A stretch of 64,000 bases of DNA, taken from NCBI RefSeq assembly GCF_020521235.1, contig NZ_BLAY01000030.1, positions 1-64,000 on the forward strand, written 5' to 3'. Shown one piece after another: positions 1-7,379 of the stretch; the first letter of the stretch is position 1, and every line of letters begins with the position of its first letter. The notes under the pieces were generated by a model that was given only the letters and a program-made list of their open reading frames with translations, was not told the origin of the DNA and made no database searches. Made by a program: the position numbers and the translations under genes. This stretch comes from Microseira wollei NIES-4236. GTDB taxonomy: Bacteria; Cyanobacteriota; Cyanobacteriia; Cyanobacteriales; Aerosakkonemataceae.

Positions 1-241
1 TAGGGGCACGGCATCAGCAATCATCAACCTCAAACCGAAATATCGATATTGCCGTGCCCCGACGCGCATCTGTGATATCACACTGTAGGGGCACGGCATC
101 AGCAATCATCAACCTCAAACCGAAATATCGATATTGCCGTGCCCCGACGCGCATCTGTGATATCACACTGTAGGGGCACGGCATCAGCAATCATCAACCT
201 CAAACCGAAATACCTATATTGCCGTGCCCCGACGCGCATCT
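1..241. repeat. Three-copy tandem hairpin repeat, 85-bp period
   Basis: Copies start at 1, 86 and 171. Each begins TAGGGGCACGGCA and carries the matching arm TGCCGTGCCCC about 50 bases later, so each unit can fold into a hairpin. The third copy differs in a few bases (ACCTATATT for ATCGATATT) and ends before the spacer. Related single hairpins with the same GGGGCACGGC/GCCGTGCCCC arms lie at 32646-32708 and 36394-36459. The array may continue leftwards out of the window. Confidence 0.93.
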
Positions 242-343
242 TTGGTTTTGTATCCCCAACTTCACTCGTCAGGATTCCCGTAGCCCGGATTTTAACCAGA
301 CTGCTGTGTAAAAATTAACTTAGTTATCAAACAAACTTCAGCT

Positions 344-1672
344 ATGTTTCGGGATGGGCAGGAGTTACAGGGCGGTAGATACCGAATAGAAACCATTTTG
401 GGACGGGGGGGATTTGGAATGACTTACAAGGCACTGCACGCCGAGTTTAATACCCATATTGTCCTCAAAACGCCCGATCCAACCCTACAAAACGACCCGG
501 AATATACCAGTTATGTGAGAAAGTTTCGCCGAGAAGGACGGTTACTAACTCAATTGTGTCAGCGCTGCCGCCATCCTCATATTGTCTCGGTGAATGACCT
601 GTTTGATGAAGGAAATACTCCCTGTTTGGTGATGGAGTTTATTCCAGGGGAGAACTTGTTTCATTTAGTCCGCAGTCGAGGCAAGCTACCGGAAGCAGAA
701 GCGGTACAATATATCCGGCAAGTTGCTTCGGCTTTGGATGTTGTGCATCGCGAGGGCATCGTGCATCGGGATGTTCACCCTGGCAATATTATGCTGCGGT
801 CAAATTCTACAGGGGGAAATTCTGTTTCGGCGGTGCTGATTGATTTTGGATTGGCGGTAGAAATTGTTCCTATTTCCATTAGTTCAAAACTATTTGGGAA
901 TCCAATATTTGCACCCTATGAGTTACTAAACAAAAAACCAGGCTATAGCGACCCAAGGGTGGATATTTATACCCTGGCTGCTTCGCTGTACTATGCGGTA
1001 ACGGGTGAATATCCGACGAAGGCTTATGACCGCAGGGATGGTGAGGAATTAATTCCGCCTCAAAGTCACGTCGCCAGTCTCAGCGATGAATTGAATCGGG
1101 CTATTATTGCGGGGATGGAATTTGAAGCTAAAAAGCGTCCTCAGTCTGTTTCGGATTGGTTGGCTTTGTTCCCCAGTCAGGAGGATAGCGAACAAGTTCC
1201 AGCGCGATATCAGAAATTGCGGGATTTGCTTAAAGCTGGGAAGTGGAAAGAGGCGGATAAGGAAACGGCAAAGGTGATGCTTCAGGTGGCTGGGAGAGAA
1301 AAAGAAGGCTGGCTAGATTCCGATTCCATCCAAAACTTTCCCTGTGAAGACCTCCGCGCCATTGACCAGCTTTGGGTAAAATACAGCAATGGGCGCTTCG
1401 GCTTTAGCGTGCAGAAGCGCATCTGGCAAGAAGTGGGCGATGTAGAGGATTTAGAAACAGAACACCGCCTGGGCGATCGCCTAGGATGGCGTGTGAAAGA
1501 CGAATGGTTAAACTACAATGACCTCACCTTCTCCCTCAATGCCCCCCTGGGTCATCTCCCGAGAGGCGGGGGGCGGTGGTGGGTGGGGGGTGGTTGGGTG
1601 GTGCGTGCGGTCTACTCGGTCCGCCGAGACATACAAATCTTCTTTTCTCGCGTCGAGACTTGTAAACTGTAA
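344..1672 (+). CDS. Ser/Thr protein kinase with C-terminal GUN4 domain
   Basis: A 442-residue soluble Hanks-type kinase. The glycine loop GRGGFG is at residues 20-25, the ATP lysine is K42, the catalytic loop HRDVHPGN has D143 and N148, and DFG has D167. The loop has histidine (H145) where most kinases have lysine, a variant that I recall from cyanobacterial kinases. From about residue 315 the protein matches GUN4, the tetrapyrrole-binding partner of Mg-chelatase (WLDSDSIQNFPCEDL, then LWVKYSNGRFGFS), and ends with the usual SRVETCKL-type tail. The stretch before that tail is rich in Gly and Trp, coded by a G-rich low-complexity tract near 1560-1605. No membrane segment is seen. A role in coupling phosphorylation to porphyrin or light state is inferred. 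The tandem hairpin array lies just upstream. Confidence 0.9.
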   Translation: MFRDGQELQGGRYRIETILGRGGFGMTYKALHAEFNTHIVLKTPDPTLQNDPEYTSYVRKFRREGRLLTQLCQRCRHPHIVSVNDLFDEGNTPCLVMEFIPGENLFHLVRSRGKLPEAEAVQYIRQVASALDVVHREGIVHRDVHPGNIMLRSNSTGGNSVSAVLIDFGLAVEIVPISISSKLFGNPIFAPYELLNKKPGYSDPRVDIYTLAASLYYAVTGEYPTKAYDRRDGEELIPPQSHVASLSDELNRAIIAGMEFEAKKRPQSVSDWLALFPSQEDSEQVPARYQKLRDLLKAGKWKEADKETAKVMLQVAGREKEGWLDSDSIQNFPCEDLRAIDQLWVKYSNGRFGFSVQKRIWQEVGDVEDLETEHRLGDRLGWRVKDEWLNYNDLTFSLNAPLGHLPRGGGRWWVGGGWVVRAVYSVRRDIQIFFSRVETCKL

Positions 1673-1804
1673 CATCTAAGGCTTACGGCGGATCGAAAAG
1701 ATTGATTTCAGGGTCGATTTCCTCGAAACCATGCCCTGTCTGGCTTTCCGATACCTGGCACTGACGCTGAAGCATCTGACCAGCAGCTTGCGGGTTATAG
1801 CAAT

Positions 1805-2128
1805 TTAAACGCTAACAGCCAACGGAGATTGGAGCAGAAAAGCTAAAACAATATCATCTGGGGAAATTCCTTTCTCAATCAAATCTTGAGTAATCCCATG
1901 CTCCATCCCATCGTATTCGATATAAACTTTTCCATCTTGCAAAGTGACATAAATTAGGTTGCCCCTCACGCGCCGTCCCCTATCCCAACCGACTTGCATC
2001 AGCGCATAGCGGTCATGAGTTTCATCAAATACGGCATCGAGTCGGATATCTCCGTGAGAGGGACGCAGTTTAGCGTATTTAAGAATAACCTGCTTTACGA
2101 TGTCTCGATAAGTCGCGGTGGTATCCAT
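1805..2128 (-). CDS. xisI: XisI-family protein
   Basis: 107 residues, the usual XisI length, with the typical core QVGWDRGRRVRGNLIYVTLQ and a DGKVYIEYDGMEHGI stretch. In Anabaena, XisI and XisH control excision of the fdxN element in heterocysts. Most cyanobacterial copies are not near such an element, and no recombinase gene is seen here. It follows xisH on the same strand and overlaps it by 34 bases, so the pair is probably translationally coupled. The family's molecular role is unsettled; XisH has an endonuclease-like fold, so a toxin-antitoxin or element-control role is possible. Identification is firm, function is not. Confidence 0.92.
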   Translation of the reverse strand: MDTTATYRDIVKQVILKYAKLRPSHGDIRLDAVFDETHDRYALMQVGWDRGRRVRGNLIYVTLQDGKVYIEYDGMEHGITQDLIEKGISPDDIVLAFLLQSPLAVSV

Positions 2129-2547
2129 TGTTGCACCTCGGCTGTTGGTAAATTGATAACCAGCATTTTTAGAGGAATTTCAGCGATAACGAGTTCGCCA
2201 ATTGGTTCGCTAAAAATTTCGCTATAAGTAATATCTGTTACAGCTAGATAAAGTTCGCGTTCTGCATCTATTCTACTGAGCAAAAGCCGATACAGAATAT
2301 ACTGTCCCAGCGCTTGTTCCAGGTCGGCAATTGCTGATTGTCCCCGAAATTCTTTAATTTCAATAGCGATGCGGCTATTTTCTCGTGCAGCACCGATGAA
2401 CTGTCCTTGAATTGGGTCAGTTGCAGCTAAGTCTACGAACAAAAATCGCTCACCGTAAGAGATAACATAGGGGTCGTCGGTGATTTCCCAGCCATCCTTG
2501 ACCAGGGCTTGTTTAACGATATTGTGGATTGTATCTCTTGGTGGCAT
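2095..2547 (-). CDS. xisH: XisH-family protein
   Basis: 150 residues, near the family norm. It begins MPPRDTIHNIVKQALVKDGW and carries the family blocks FVDLAATDPI and IAIEIKEF, followed by LEQALGQYILYR. The D-(E/Q)xK pattern (D of FVDLAA, then EIKEF) is like that of restriction-endonuclease folds, which is a family inference. It is the first gene of a two-gene unit with xisI (overlap of 34 bases). It is probably not linked to an fdxN element here. Confidence 0.92.
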   Translation of the reverse strand: MPPRDTIHNIVKQALVKDGWEITDDPYVISYGERFLFVDLAATDPIQGQFIGAARENSRIAIEIKEFRGQSAIADLEQALGQYILYRLLLSRIDAERELYLAVTDITYSEIFSEPIGELVIAEIPLKMLVINLPTAEVQQWIPPRLIETS

Positions 2548-2594
2548 TCCCCGTTTTGGTTTCTAGTTAAATCCAGCGCCAGCTTCCCCTTCCT

Positions 2595-2924
2595 CTAAAC
2601 CCTTTCTTGCTTTTCCAATTCCGGCGGATCTTCAAAAATCATCGCAATTTCCAGCAATTCCCAACACTGATAAACATTACCACTCTGCGGATTTTTGGGC
2701 AGAACAACCCGCCGATACGCTTCCAACGTATCTACCATCAGTTTATTGCCGTTTCCCAATTCCACATCGTTGAGTCTGGTTTTCCCAACCCCGGTGAGGT
2801 CTGATAACTCATCCAGCGTTAAGCCTTTCTGTTCGCGGGCTGTTTTCAAAATTAGCCCAACTTTTACCATTCCCACCTTGTCAAATCGGACTATTGGTTG
2901 GTTTTTCTTGGTTTGACGCGGCAT
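2595..2924 (-). CDS. XRE-type helix-turn-helix protein
   Basis: About 109 residues from the ATG at 2924. The core, GLILKTAREQKGLTLDELSD then LTGVGKTRLNDVELG, is a helix-turn-helix of the XRE/Cro type. The C-terminal part ends in an acidic LEKQERV tail. A GTG at 2996 would extend the N-terminus by 24 residues, but that stretch contains a HIP1 site and reads like intergenic DNA, so the ATG is preferred. It is 47 bases from xisH on the same strand and could regulate that pair. Target unknown. Confidence 0.75.
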   Translation of the reverse strand: MPRQTKKNQPIVRFDKVGMVKVGLILKTAREQKGLTLDELSDLTGVGKTRLNDVELGNGNKLMVDTLEAYRRVVLPKNPQSGNVYQCWELLEIAMIFEDPPELEKQERV

Positions 2925-3115
2925 AACCACCAGACACAAGCCTCTAAAATCCTGAATCCTTCGATAATACAAGCATTCTAGCGCGATCGCTGTCACTGTT
3001 GGTCGATCTCACCCTTTTTCCCAAATCGTGTATATTGACTTTTGCTTCAAAATAGTGGATAGTGTATTTAGGCAAAGAATTGCCGCTCAGCCGGATGAGA
3101 AAGGATGTATAAACC

Positions 3116-3517
3116 ATGACAGCCTTGTTTAACCGCATTCAACCCGCCGCCAAATTCCGCATCACCAAGGGTCAAATTGCCAAATTCCTGGGGATTGCTG
3201 AGTCTGCGATCAAAGATATCCAACGCTGGCATTACGTCCTTTTCGTCCATCGCCGGGATAGAGGCGGGCAGTTTATCAGCTATCGCAAATTAGAACAGTG
3301 GAAAAATGCTCTAGCTTCCCACATGCAAAAATGCGAAACTTTGCAGCAGCTAAACTTTTTGAAGAGTGCAATTTCTAGAGATAGCAAGAAATACGGCAAG
3401 CAATATAATGATGCGGTGAAGCTATTTCTGCACCAAATATGGCAGAAATGTCAAGAAAAATTGCTGCGAGAAAGGGAAGCGATCTTGTCTGGCGGCAAAT
3501 GGGAAAGTAGCTGCTAG
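3116..3517 (+). CDS. Unknown protein with HTH-like N-terminus
   Basis: 133 residues, basic, no membrane segment or signal peptide. Residues 15-60 (ITKGQIAKFLGIAESAIKDI then FISYRKLEQW) look like a helix-turn-helix followed by a wing-like segment, so DNA binding is plausible. The C-terminal half is lysine-rich and helical. A purine-rich site (GAGAAAGGATG) lies just upstream of the start. It is divergent from the XRE gene at 2595-2924, with about 190 bases between. I do not recognise a named family. Confidence 0.6.
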   Translation: MTALFNRIQPAAKFRITKGQIAKFLGIAESAIKDIQRWHYVLFVHRRDRGGQFISYRKLEQWKNALASHMQKCETLQQLNFLKSAISRDSKKYGKQYNDAVKLFLHQIWQKCQEKLLREREAILSGGKWESSC

Positions 3518-3521
3518 CTAA

Positions 3522-3603
3522 TTGCAGATTTAAGATTGCAGATTTTAGATTGTAAATTGAAGTAAATTTCAAATCGGCAATCTCAAATCTAAAATCTAAA
3601 ATT
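3522..3603. repeat. Heptamer repeats (AATCTAAAATCT type)
   Basis: Alternating GATTTTAGATT and AATCTAAAATCT blocks that can pair with each other. They fill the gap between two convergent genes, and the last bases run into the end of the chorismate lyase gene. The same family recurs at 25407-25492, 41819-41886, 49705-49754 and 62808-62846. Confidence 0.85.
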
Positions 3604-4225
3604 GCTCCCCCTGCATTGGCCCCAAATACTTAGTCAAATAAGGGGAAAACACCTCATAAATTAGCGTCAAAGGCTGTTTATGATGCCAAAACAAATAATG
3701 GCGACCCCAAAATGGCCCAGTATGTCCAAAAGCCTTTTCTAACGCCTCAGAGTGACCGTAATAAATGCCTTGAACATCGCGATACAACTCAGTTCGCAGC
3801 TTTTCTAAACTCAACCAAACGGGAATAGAACGATTTTGCAAATACTCGTCCACGTGGCTAGCTTCCCACCAAGAACAAGCATAAGCTAACCGCTGCCCAG
3901 AAGCTGTCCGCAACCACACTTGTCGTCTGACGCGCGGTCCCGGCACGACTTGCATTTGTTCAGGTGCGCCATCTGGGTTCATTCCCACAGGAGACATATC
4001 AATTAAATCTACTTCGGTCTTCTCCCCTGTCAGCAATTGCAAGTGGCGCGTCGGGGAACCGTCTCCCAGAAGCAACAATTGCCAAGTCGGTGCGAGTTGC
4101 GAATGGGGCAATCCTTGCTGGATAATACTTTCTCCCCCTTGCCAGATCGGCGTGAGGGCGTGCCAAGAGGTTGGCAGGGTGAGGCTGTCTGGTGCTGTGA
4201 AAGTCGCAGTCAAGGTTCTTAACAT
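3596..4225 (-). CDS. Chorismate lyase, Ycf21/DUF98 type
   Basis: 209 residues with no signal peptide. It resembles the cyanobacterial and plastid Ycf21 (DUF98) family, whose Synechocystis member Sll1797 is a chorismate pyruvate-lyase making 4-hydroxybenzoate for plastoquinone. Visible marks are VVPGPRVRRQVWLRT and an EASHVDEYL segment, followed by IYYGHSEALEKAFG. In this family a chorismate lyase fold with buried charged residues is expected. It is a single gene, convergent with the gene at 3116-3517. The assignment rests on overall family recognition, not on a diagnostic motif. Confidence 0.75.
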   Translation of the reverse strand: MLRTLTATFTAPDSLTLPTSWHALTPIWQGGESIIQQGLPHSQLAPTWQLLLLGDGSPTRHLQLLTGEKTEVDLIDMSPVGMNPDGAPEQMQVVPGPRVRRQVWLRTASGQRLAYACSWWEASHVDEYLQNRSIPVWLSLEKLRTELYRDVQGIYYGHSEALEKAFGHTGPFWGRHYLFWHHKQPLTLIYEVFSPYLTKYLGPMQGEQF

Positions 4226-4299
4226 AACTTAACTTTTTCTTATGATAGCGTTGTTCTTACTGTCGGTATGGTTCGTTAGTCTATATAGATCTTTTGTAC

Positions 4300-4305
4300 T
4301 ATAAT
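4300..4305 (+). promoter_or_regulatory. Candidate -10 box for the DUF5131/TcmP unit
   Basis: TATAAT sits 43 bases before the start of the DUF5131 gene in an AT-rich gap after the divergent chorismate lyase gene. No convincing -35 box is seen. Confidence 0.35.
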
Positions 4306-4347
4306 TAAGGTGGCGAACAGTCCAAAAAAAAGATATATACTAGCGAG

Positions 4348-5136
4348 ATGTCAAGCAGCAACACTGGTATTGAATGGACTGACAAAACCTGGAATCCAAC
4401 AACTGGTTGTGACAAGGTAAGCCCAGGATGTCGCTATTGCTATGCTGAAGCACTTACCGAACGCTTCCCTAAAACTTTTCCAGAAGGCTTTAAGCTGACG
4501 TTGCATCCAGAACGACTAGAACAACCAAAGCGATGGCGTACCCCTAGTCGTATTTTTGTCAACTCCATGAGCGATCTTTTTCACGAAGATGTGCCGTTTT
4601 CTTACTTACAGGAAGTTTTTAGCGTGATGGGAGAAACTCCGTGGCATATCTATCAGATCCTAACTAAGCGCTCAAGCCGTTTATTAGAATTAGCGCCCCA
4701 TCTTGAATGGTGTGAAAATATTTGGGTAGGTGTATCTGTAGAAAGCCAAAAATATACTTATAGAATTGATGCTTTGCGGCAAGTACCAGCAAAGGTTCGC
4801 TTTCTTTCATGCGAGCCTTTATTGGGAGCGTTGGATTTAGATCTGAAAGATATTCACTGGGTAATTGTAGGTGGTGAATCTGGATATAACCATCGTCCTA
4901 TGCAACCAGAATGGGTAAGAGAGATTTTGCAGCAAACACGGGAAGCAGAGGTTGCCTTTTTCTTCAAGCAGTGGGGAGGAAGGTACTCGAAAGCAGGTGG
5001 TAGGATACTCGATGGACGCACTTGGGACGAAATGCCAGATGCTTGGAATCAGCACAAGATTAAGTCCCCAAAGAAATCTTCTAGACAACAAAAGTTAATT
5101 GAGTTAAAACCAGAATATCTAATTCCTGCTAAATAA
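4348..5136 (+). CDS. DUF5131 (phage Gp37/Gp68) three-cysteine protein
   Basis: 262 residues, soluble. The N-terminus IEWTDKTWNPTTGCDKVSPG runs into a C-x6-C-x2-C cluster at C21, C28 and C31, which is the three-cysteine motif of the phage Gp37/Gp68 family. The cluster is reminiscent of radical SAM iron-sulphur sites, and blocks such as WVGVSVES, RFLSCEPLLG and WVIVGGESG also recall a TIM-barrel radical SAM fold; that is inference. The C-terminus is basic. The next gene, TcmP, starts 13 bases downstream and is the usual partner of this family. No function is established to my knowledge. The pair stands alone between unrelated genes, as a mobile or defence cassette would. Confidence 0.88.
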   Translation: MSSSNTGIEWTDKTWNPTTGCDKVSPGCRYCYAEALTERFPKTFPEGFKLTLHPERLEQPKRWRTPSRIFVNSMSDLFHEDVPFSYLQEVFSVMGETPWHIYQILTKRSSRLLELAPHLEWCENIWVGVSVESQKYTYRIDALRQVPAKVRFLSCEPLLGALDLDLKDIHWVIVGGESGYNHRPMQPEWVREILQQTREAEVAFFFKQWGGRYSKAGGRILDGRTWDEMPDAWNQHKIKSPKKSSRQQKLIELKPEYLIPAK

Positions 5137-5149
5137 AGAGAGTTTAGAA

Positions 5150-6022
5150 ATGAGTCGGCTTGGTAGTGAGGGTGAGGACATTATCGGGCGTTGGTCTGAG
5201 GAGAAGCTAGATTTACTGGCAAAATATCTCAAAGCTTACTCTGCGATTATGAACAAACAAAAGCAAAGCTGGCTCAAGGCTTACTATTATATAGATGCTT
5301 TTGCAGGTTCTGTTAGACCCAGATCTAAAGAAGATGAACAGCGATATATTGATGGTTCTCCTTTACGTGCTTTACAAACAGAACCTAAATTTGATGCTTA
5401 CTGGTTTATAGATGTTTCACCGCGACGTATCGATCGTATACAAGGACTGCGTGACGAGTTTCCAGATTGTACGATTGAGATTCGTCAGGGAAACTGTAAC
5501 GAAATCTTGTGTAACGATATAATTCCGCGAATTACTTATGCTTCAAAGCAGCGTGCTTTTGTGTTTTTAGATCCTTATGGCTTACAAGTAGATTGGGAAA
5601 CAGTTAGAAAATTAGCAAATACTAGAACTTGTGATATCTTTGTAAATTTTTCTGTAATGGGGGTTACTCGCCTCCTGCCTAGAGATCAACGTCCAGAGGG
5701 GGAAGTATTAGAACAATTAAACAAAGTTATGGGCAGCACTAATTGGCTCGATCAAATATATCAACCACCAAGACAGTTAAGTCTGTTTCCCTCGCTAGAA
5801 CCTACTCTAAGTCGCGAAACTATCAAAGCGGAAGAGTTGGCAAGCTTGTATGCAGAACAATTGGGATCGCTTTTTGAGTACGTCAGCAAACCAGTTCTGA
5901 TGAAAAACTCCACCAATTCGGTGTTATATGCCTTGTGCCTAGCCAGCCACAATCAAACAGCGACTAAGATTACAAACGATATTTTCGCTCGATACGAACG
6001 TTTAAGGCAATCAGAAAGCTAG
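5150..6022 (+). CDS. tcmP: Three-Cys-motif partner protein TcmP
   Basis: 290 residues, soluble. It has YYYIDAFAGSV near residues 46-56, YWFIDVSP near 92-99 and AFVFLDPYGLQVDW near 137-150. These resemble the SAM-binding and DPPY-like catalytic motifs of Rossmann-fold methyltransferases, and TcmP proteins are the regular partners of DUF5131 proteins. A purine-rich site (AGAGAG) precedes the ATG. The C-terminal part carries no recognised domain. It probably forms an operon with the DUF5131 gene. A nucleic-acid modifying role is inferred from the motifs only. Confidence 0.88.
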   Translation: MSRLGSEGEDIIGRWSEEKLDLLAKYLKAYSAIMNKQKQSWLKAYYYIDAFAGSVRPRSKEDEQRYIDGSPLRALQTEPKFDAYWFIDVSPRRIDRIQGLRDEFPDCTIEIRQGNCNEILCNDIIPRITYASKQRAFVFLDPYGLQVDWETVRKLANTRTCDIFVNFSVMGVTRLLPRDQRPEGEVLEQLNKVMGSTNWLDQIYQPPRQLSLFPSLEPTLSRETIKAEELASLYAEQLGSLFEYVSKPVLMKNSTNSVLYALCLASHNQTATKITNDIFARYERLRQSES

Positions 6023-6041
6023 TTTTGCTCGTGCGATCGCA

Positions 6042-6320
6042 TCCCCTTCTCCCCTACAACTGTTTCGGGTAGAGTCCCATTTCGCACAATCTGGCGGCTA
6101 AGGCTGGCGATCGCACTCTATCCTAGTCGAGGACTTAAGCAAAAAAACAAAGGGCGATAGGAAAAATCGTGGGTTTAGAGTCGCGAGATTGACGCATCAC
6201 CTTTGTTTTTGGCCCGCCTGCGTAAATCCTGCTAGTCTTAGCAAACAACTCTCCCATCTCAAGATGGAAACCCTTCGCCAAATTATCCCAGTCAAGCGCG
6301 AAGCGAAGATCGCGCCGCTT
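6042..6320. repeat. Left flank repeat with relic Uma2 3' end
   Basis: The stretch 6052-6095, read on the minus strand, resembles the last codons (REMGIDPEQL) of the Uma2 gene at 10095-10901, and so appears to be the 3' end of a lost Uma2-type gene. The same block followed by CCTAGTC, AGCAAACAACTC and AGCGAAGATCGCGCCGCTTC occurs again at 7141-7265, so the toxin module between them is flanked by a direct repeat. A miniature element (6129-6231) interrupts this left copy. Confidence 0.75.
6129..6231. mobile_element. Miniature inverted-repeat element, AGGACTTACGCA family
   Basis: About 103 bases with imperfect terminal inverted repeats (GAGGACTTAAGCA and TGCGTAAATCCTG). It is bounded by the direct repeat TAGTC (6124-6128 and 6233-6237). 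The paralogous right flank at 7209-7216 has a single CTAGTC with no insert, so it preserves the empty site. Relatives are at 27494-27597, 29620-29720 and 36669-36758. Confidence 0.75.
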
Positions 6321-6444
6321 CGCGTTTCGCATTGTGAAAGGCTTTCAAGTTTAAGGCATTGCTTGAGATCAAAATGCGATCGCTCGCTTCCAATGCAAGC
6401 CAAGTTATGATTAAACTGTAACTTTCCTCCACCGAACGGGATGA

Positions 6445-6690
6445 ATGCTAATGCTTACTGAACTTAGACAAAAGGCAATAGTACAATCTGGTGGTCTAGT
6501 AGAAATCCGTTCTCTAGAACTGCCAGCAGGCGCAACTGTAGAGGTTATTGTACTTCTAGAAACAATACCCGATACCGATGCTCCTCAAAAGTCTTTAACC
6601 AGTTTTATTGGAACAGCAAAAGGCATTTTCCCCACCCCAGAGTCAGCGGATCAATTTATTCGTCAGGAACGGGATTCATGGGAATCCTAG
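6445..6690 (+). CDS. Antitoxin-like protein of a PIN toxin module
   Basis: 81 residues. The N-terminal part (ELRQKAIVQSGGLVEIRSLEL then PAGATVEVIVLL) looks like a small swapped-hairpin or AbrB-like antitoxin core. The C-terminus, ESADQFIRQERDSW, is the toxin-binding tail type seen with VapB antitoxins. A second ATG at 6451 is also possible. It overlaps the PIN gene by 13 bases, the usual coupling in VapBC operons. The family name is not certain; the role is inferred from size and position. Confidence 0.75.
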   Translation: MLMLTELRQKAIVQSGGLVEIRSLELPAGATVEVIVLLETIPDTDAPQKSLTSFIGTAKGIFPTPESADQFIRQERDSWES

Positions 6691-7130
6691 ATGCAATTCA
6701 AGGCAATCTAGTCTACCTGGATGTCAACATCTGGATCTATGCCTTAGAAGGATATCCAGCTTACATTCAAGACTTAACCCAGCTATTCCAAAGCATAGAC
6801 CAGGGTAATTTGACTGCTGTAACCAGCGAACTGTCACTAGCTGAGGCACTTGTTAAACCTATCCAAAATCAGGACTTAGCACAACAGACAACCTATAAAC
6901 AATTCATCCGAACTTCACAAAATTTATCAGTTATTCCTGTTAACCGCGATGTGTTAATTGAGGCTGCTAGACTCCGTGCTACTGTCAACATTAAACTACC
7001 TGATGCTATCCATGCAGCAACGGCATTGTTGACTCAATGTACCACGTTTCTGACGAATGACCAGAGCTTTAGTCAAGTTCCTGGTTTATCGGTGGTTTTA
7101 CTTTCTCAGATTAGTTCTCCCTCAGCTTAA
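6678..7130 (+). CDS. PIN-domain toxin (VapC-like)
   Basis: 150 residues. The PIN acidic residues are visible: D15 in YLDVNIWIYAL, a Glu in TSELSLAEAL, and Asp in LPDAIHAATAL and LTNDQSF. PIN toxins are Mg-dependent RNases, often cutting tRNA or rRNA. It follows its antitoxin with an overlap. The module lies between two copies of a relic repeat (6042-6320 and 7141-7265), suggesting it came in as a unit or was caught in a duplication. Confidence 0.88.
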   Translation: MGILDAIQGNLVYLDVNIWIYALEGYPAYIQDLTQLFQSIDQGNLTAVTSELSLAEALVKPIQNQDLAQQTTYKQFIRTSQNLSVIPVNRDVLIEAARLRATVNIKLPDAIHAATALLTQCTTFLTNDQSFSQVPGLSVVLLSQISSPSA

Positions 7131-7140
7131 GAAGCGCTTC

Positions 7141-7265
7141 CCCCATTCCCTTTTCCCATACAACTGTTCCGCAGCGAGTGCCATTTCACGCAGCGATCGC
7201 ACTAATTCCTAGTCATAGCAAACAACTCCCCCAACTCAAGCGCCAAGCGAAGATCGCGCCGCTTC
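7141..7265. repeat. Right flank repeat with relic Uma2 3' end
   Basis: Homologous to 6042-6320 without the miniature element. It includes CATACAACTGTTCC and CCATTTCACGCAG, which on the minus strand match the terminal codons of Uma2 genes, then CGATCGCACT, CCTAGTC and AGCAAACAACTC. Confidence 0.72.
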
Positions 7266-7379
7266 CCTAACCCATGACTTAAAGATCTCCTGGCTACTTC
7301 TCTATTCGATGCCAATTTAGGGTAAAGGTAAAAAATAGCGCTCGTCACATCTCAAGAGTAGAACCAGGAAACTTGACTT

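Noticed and set aside
3068-3250. Short minus-strand frame opposite 3116-3517
   Set aside because: Antisense shadow with no independent support.
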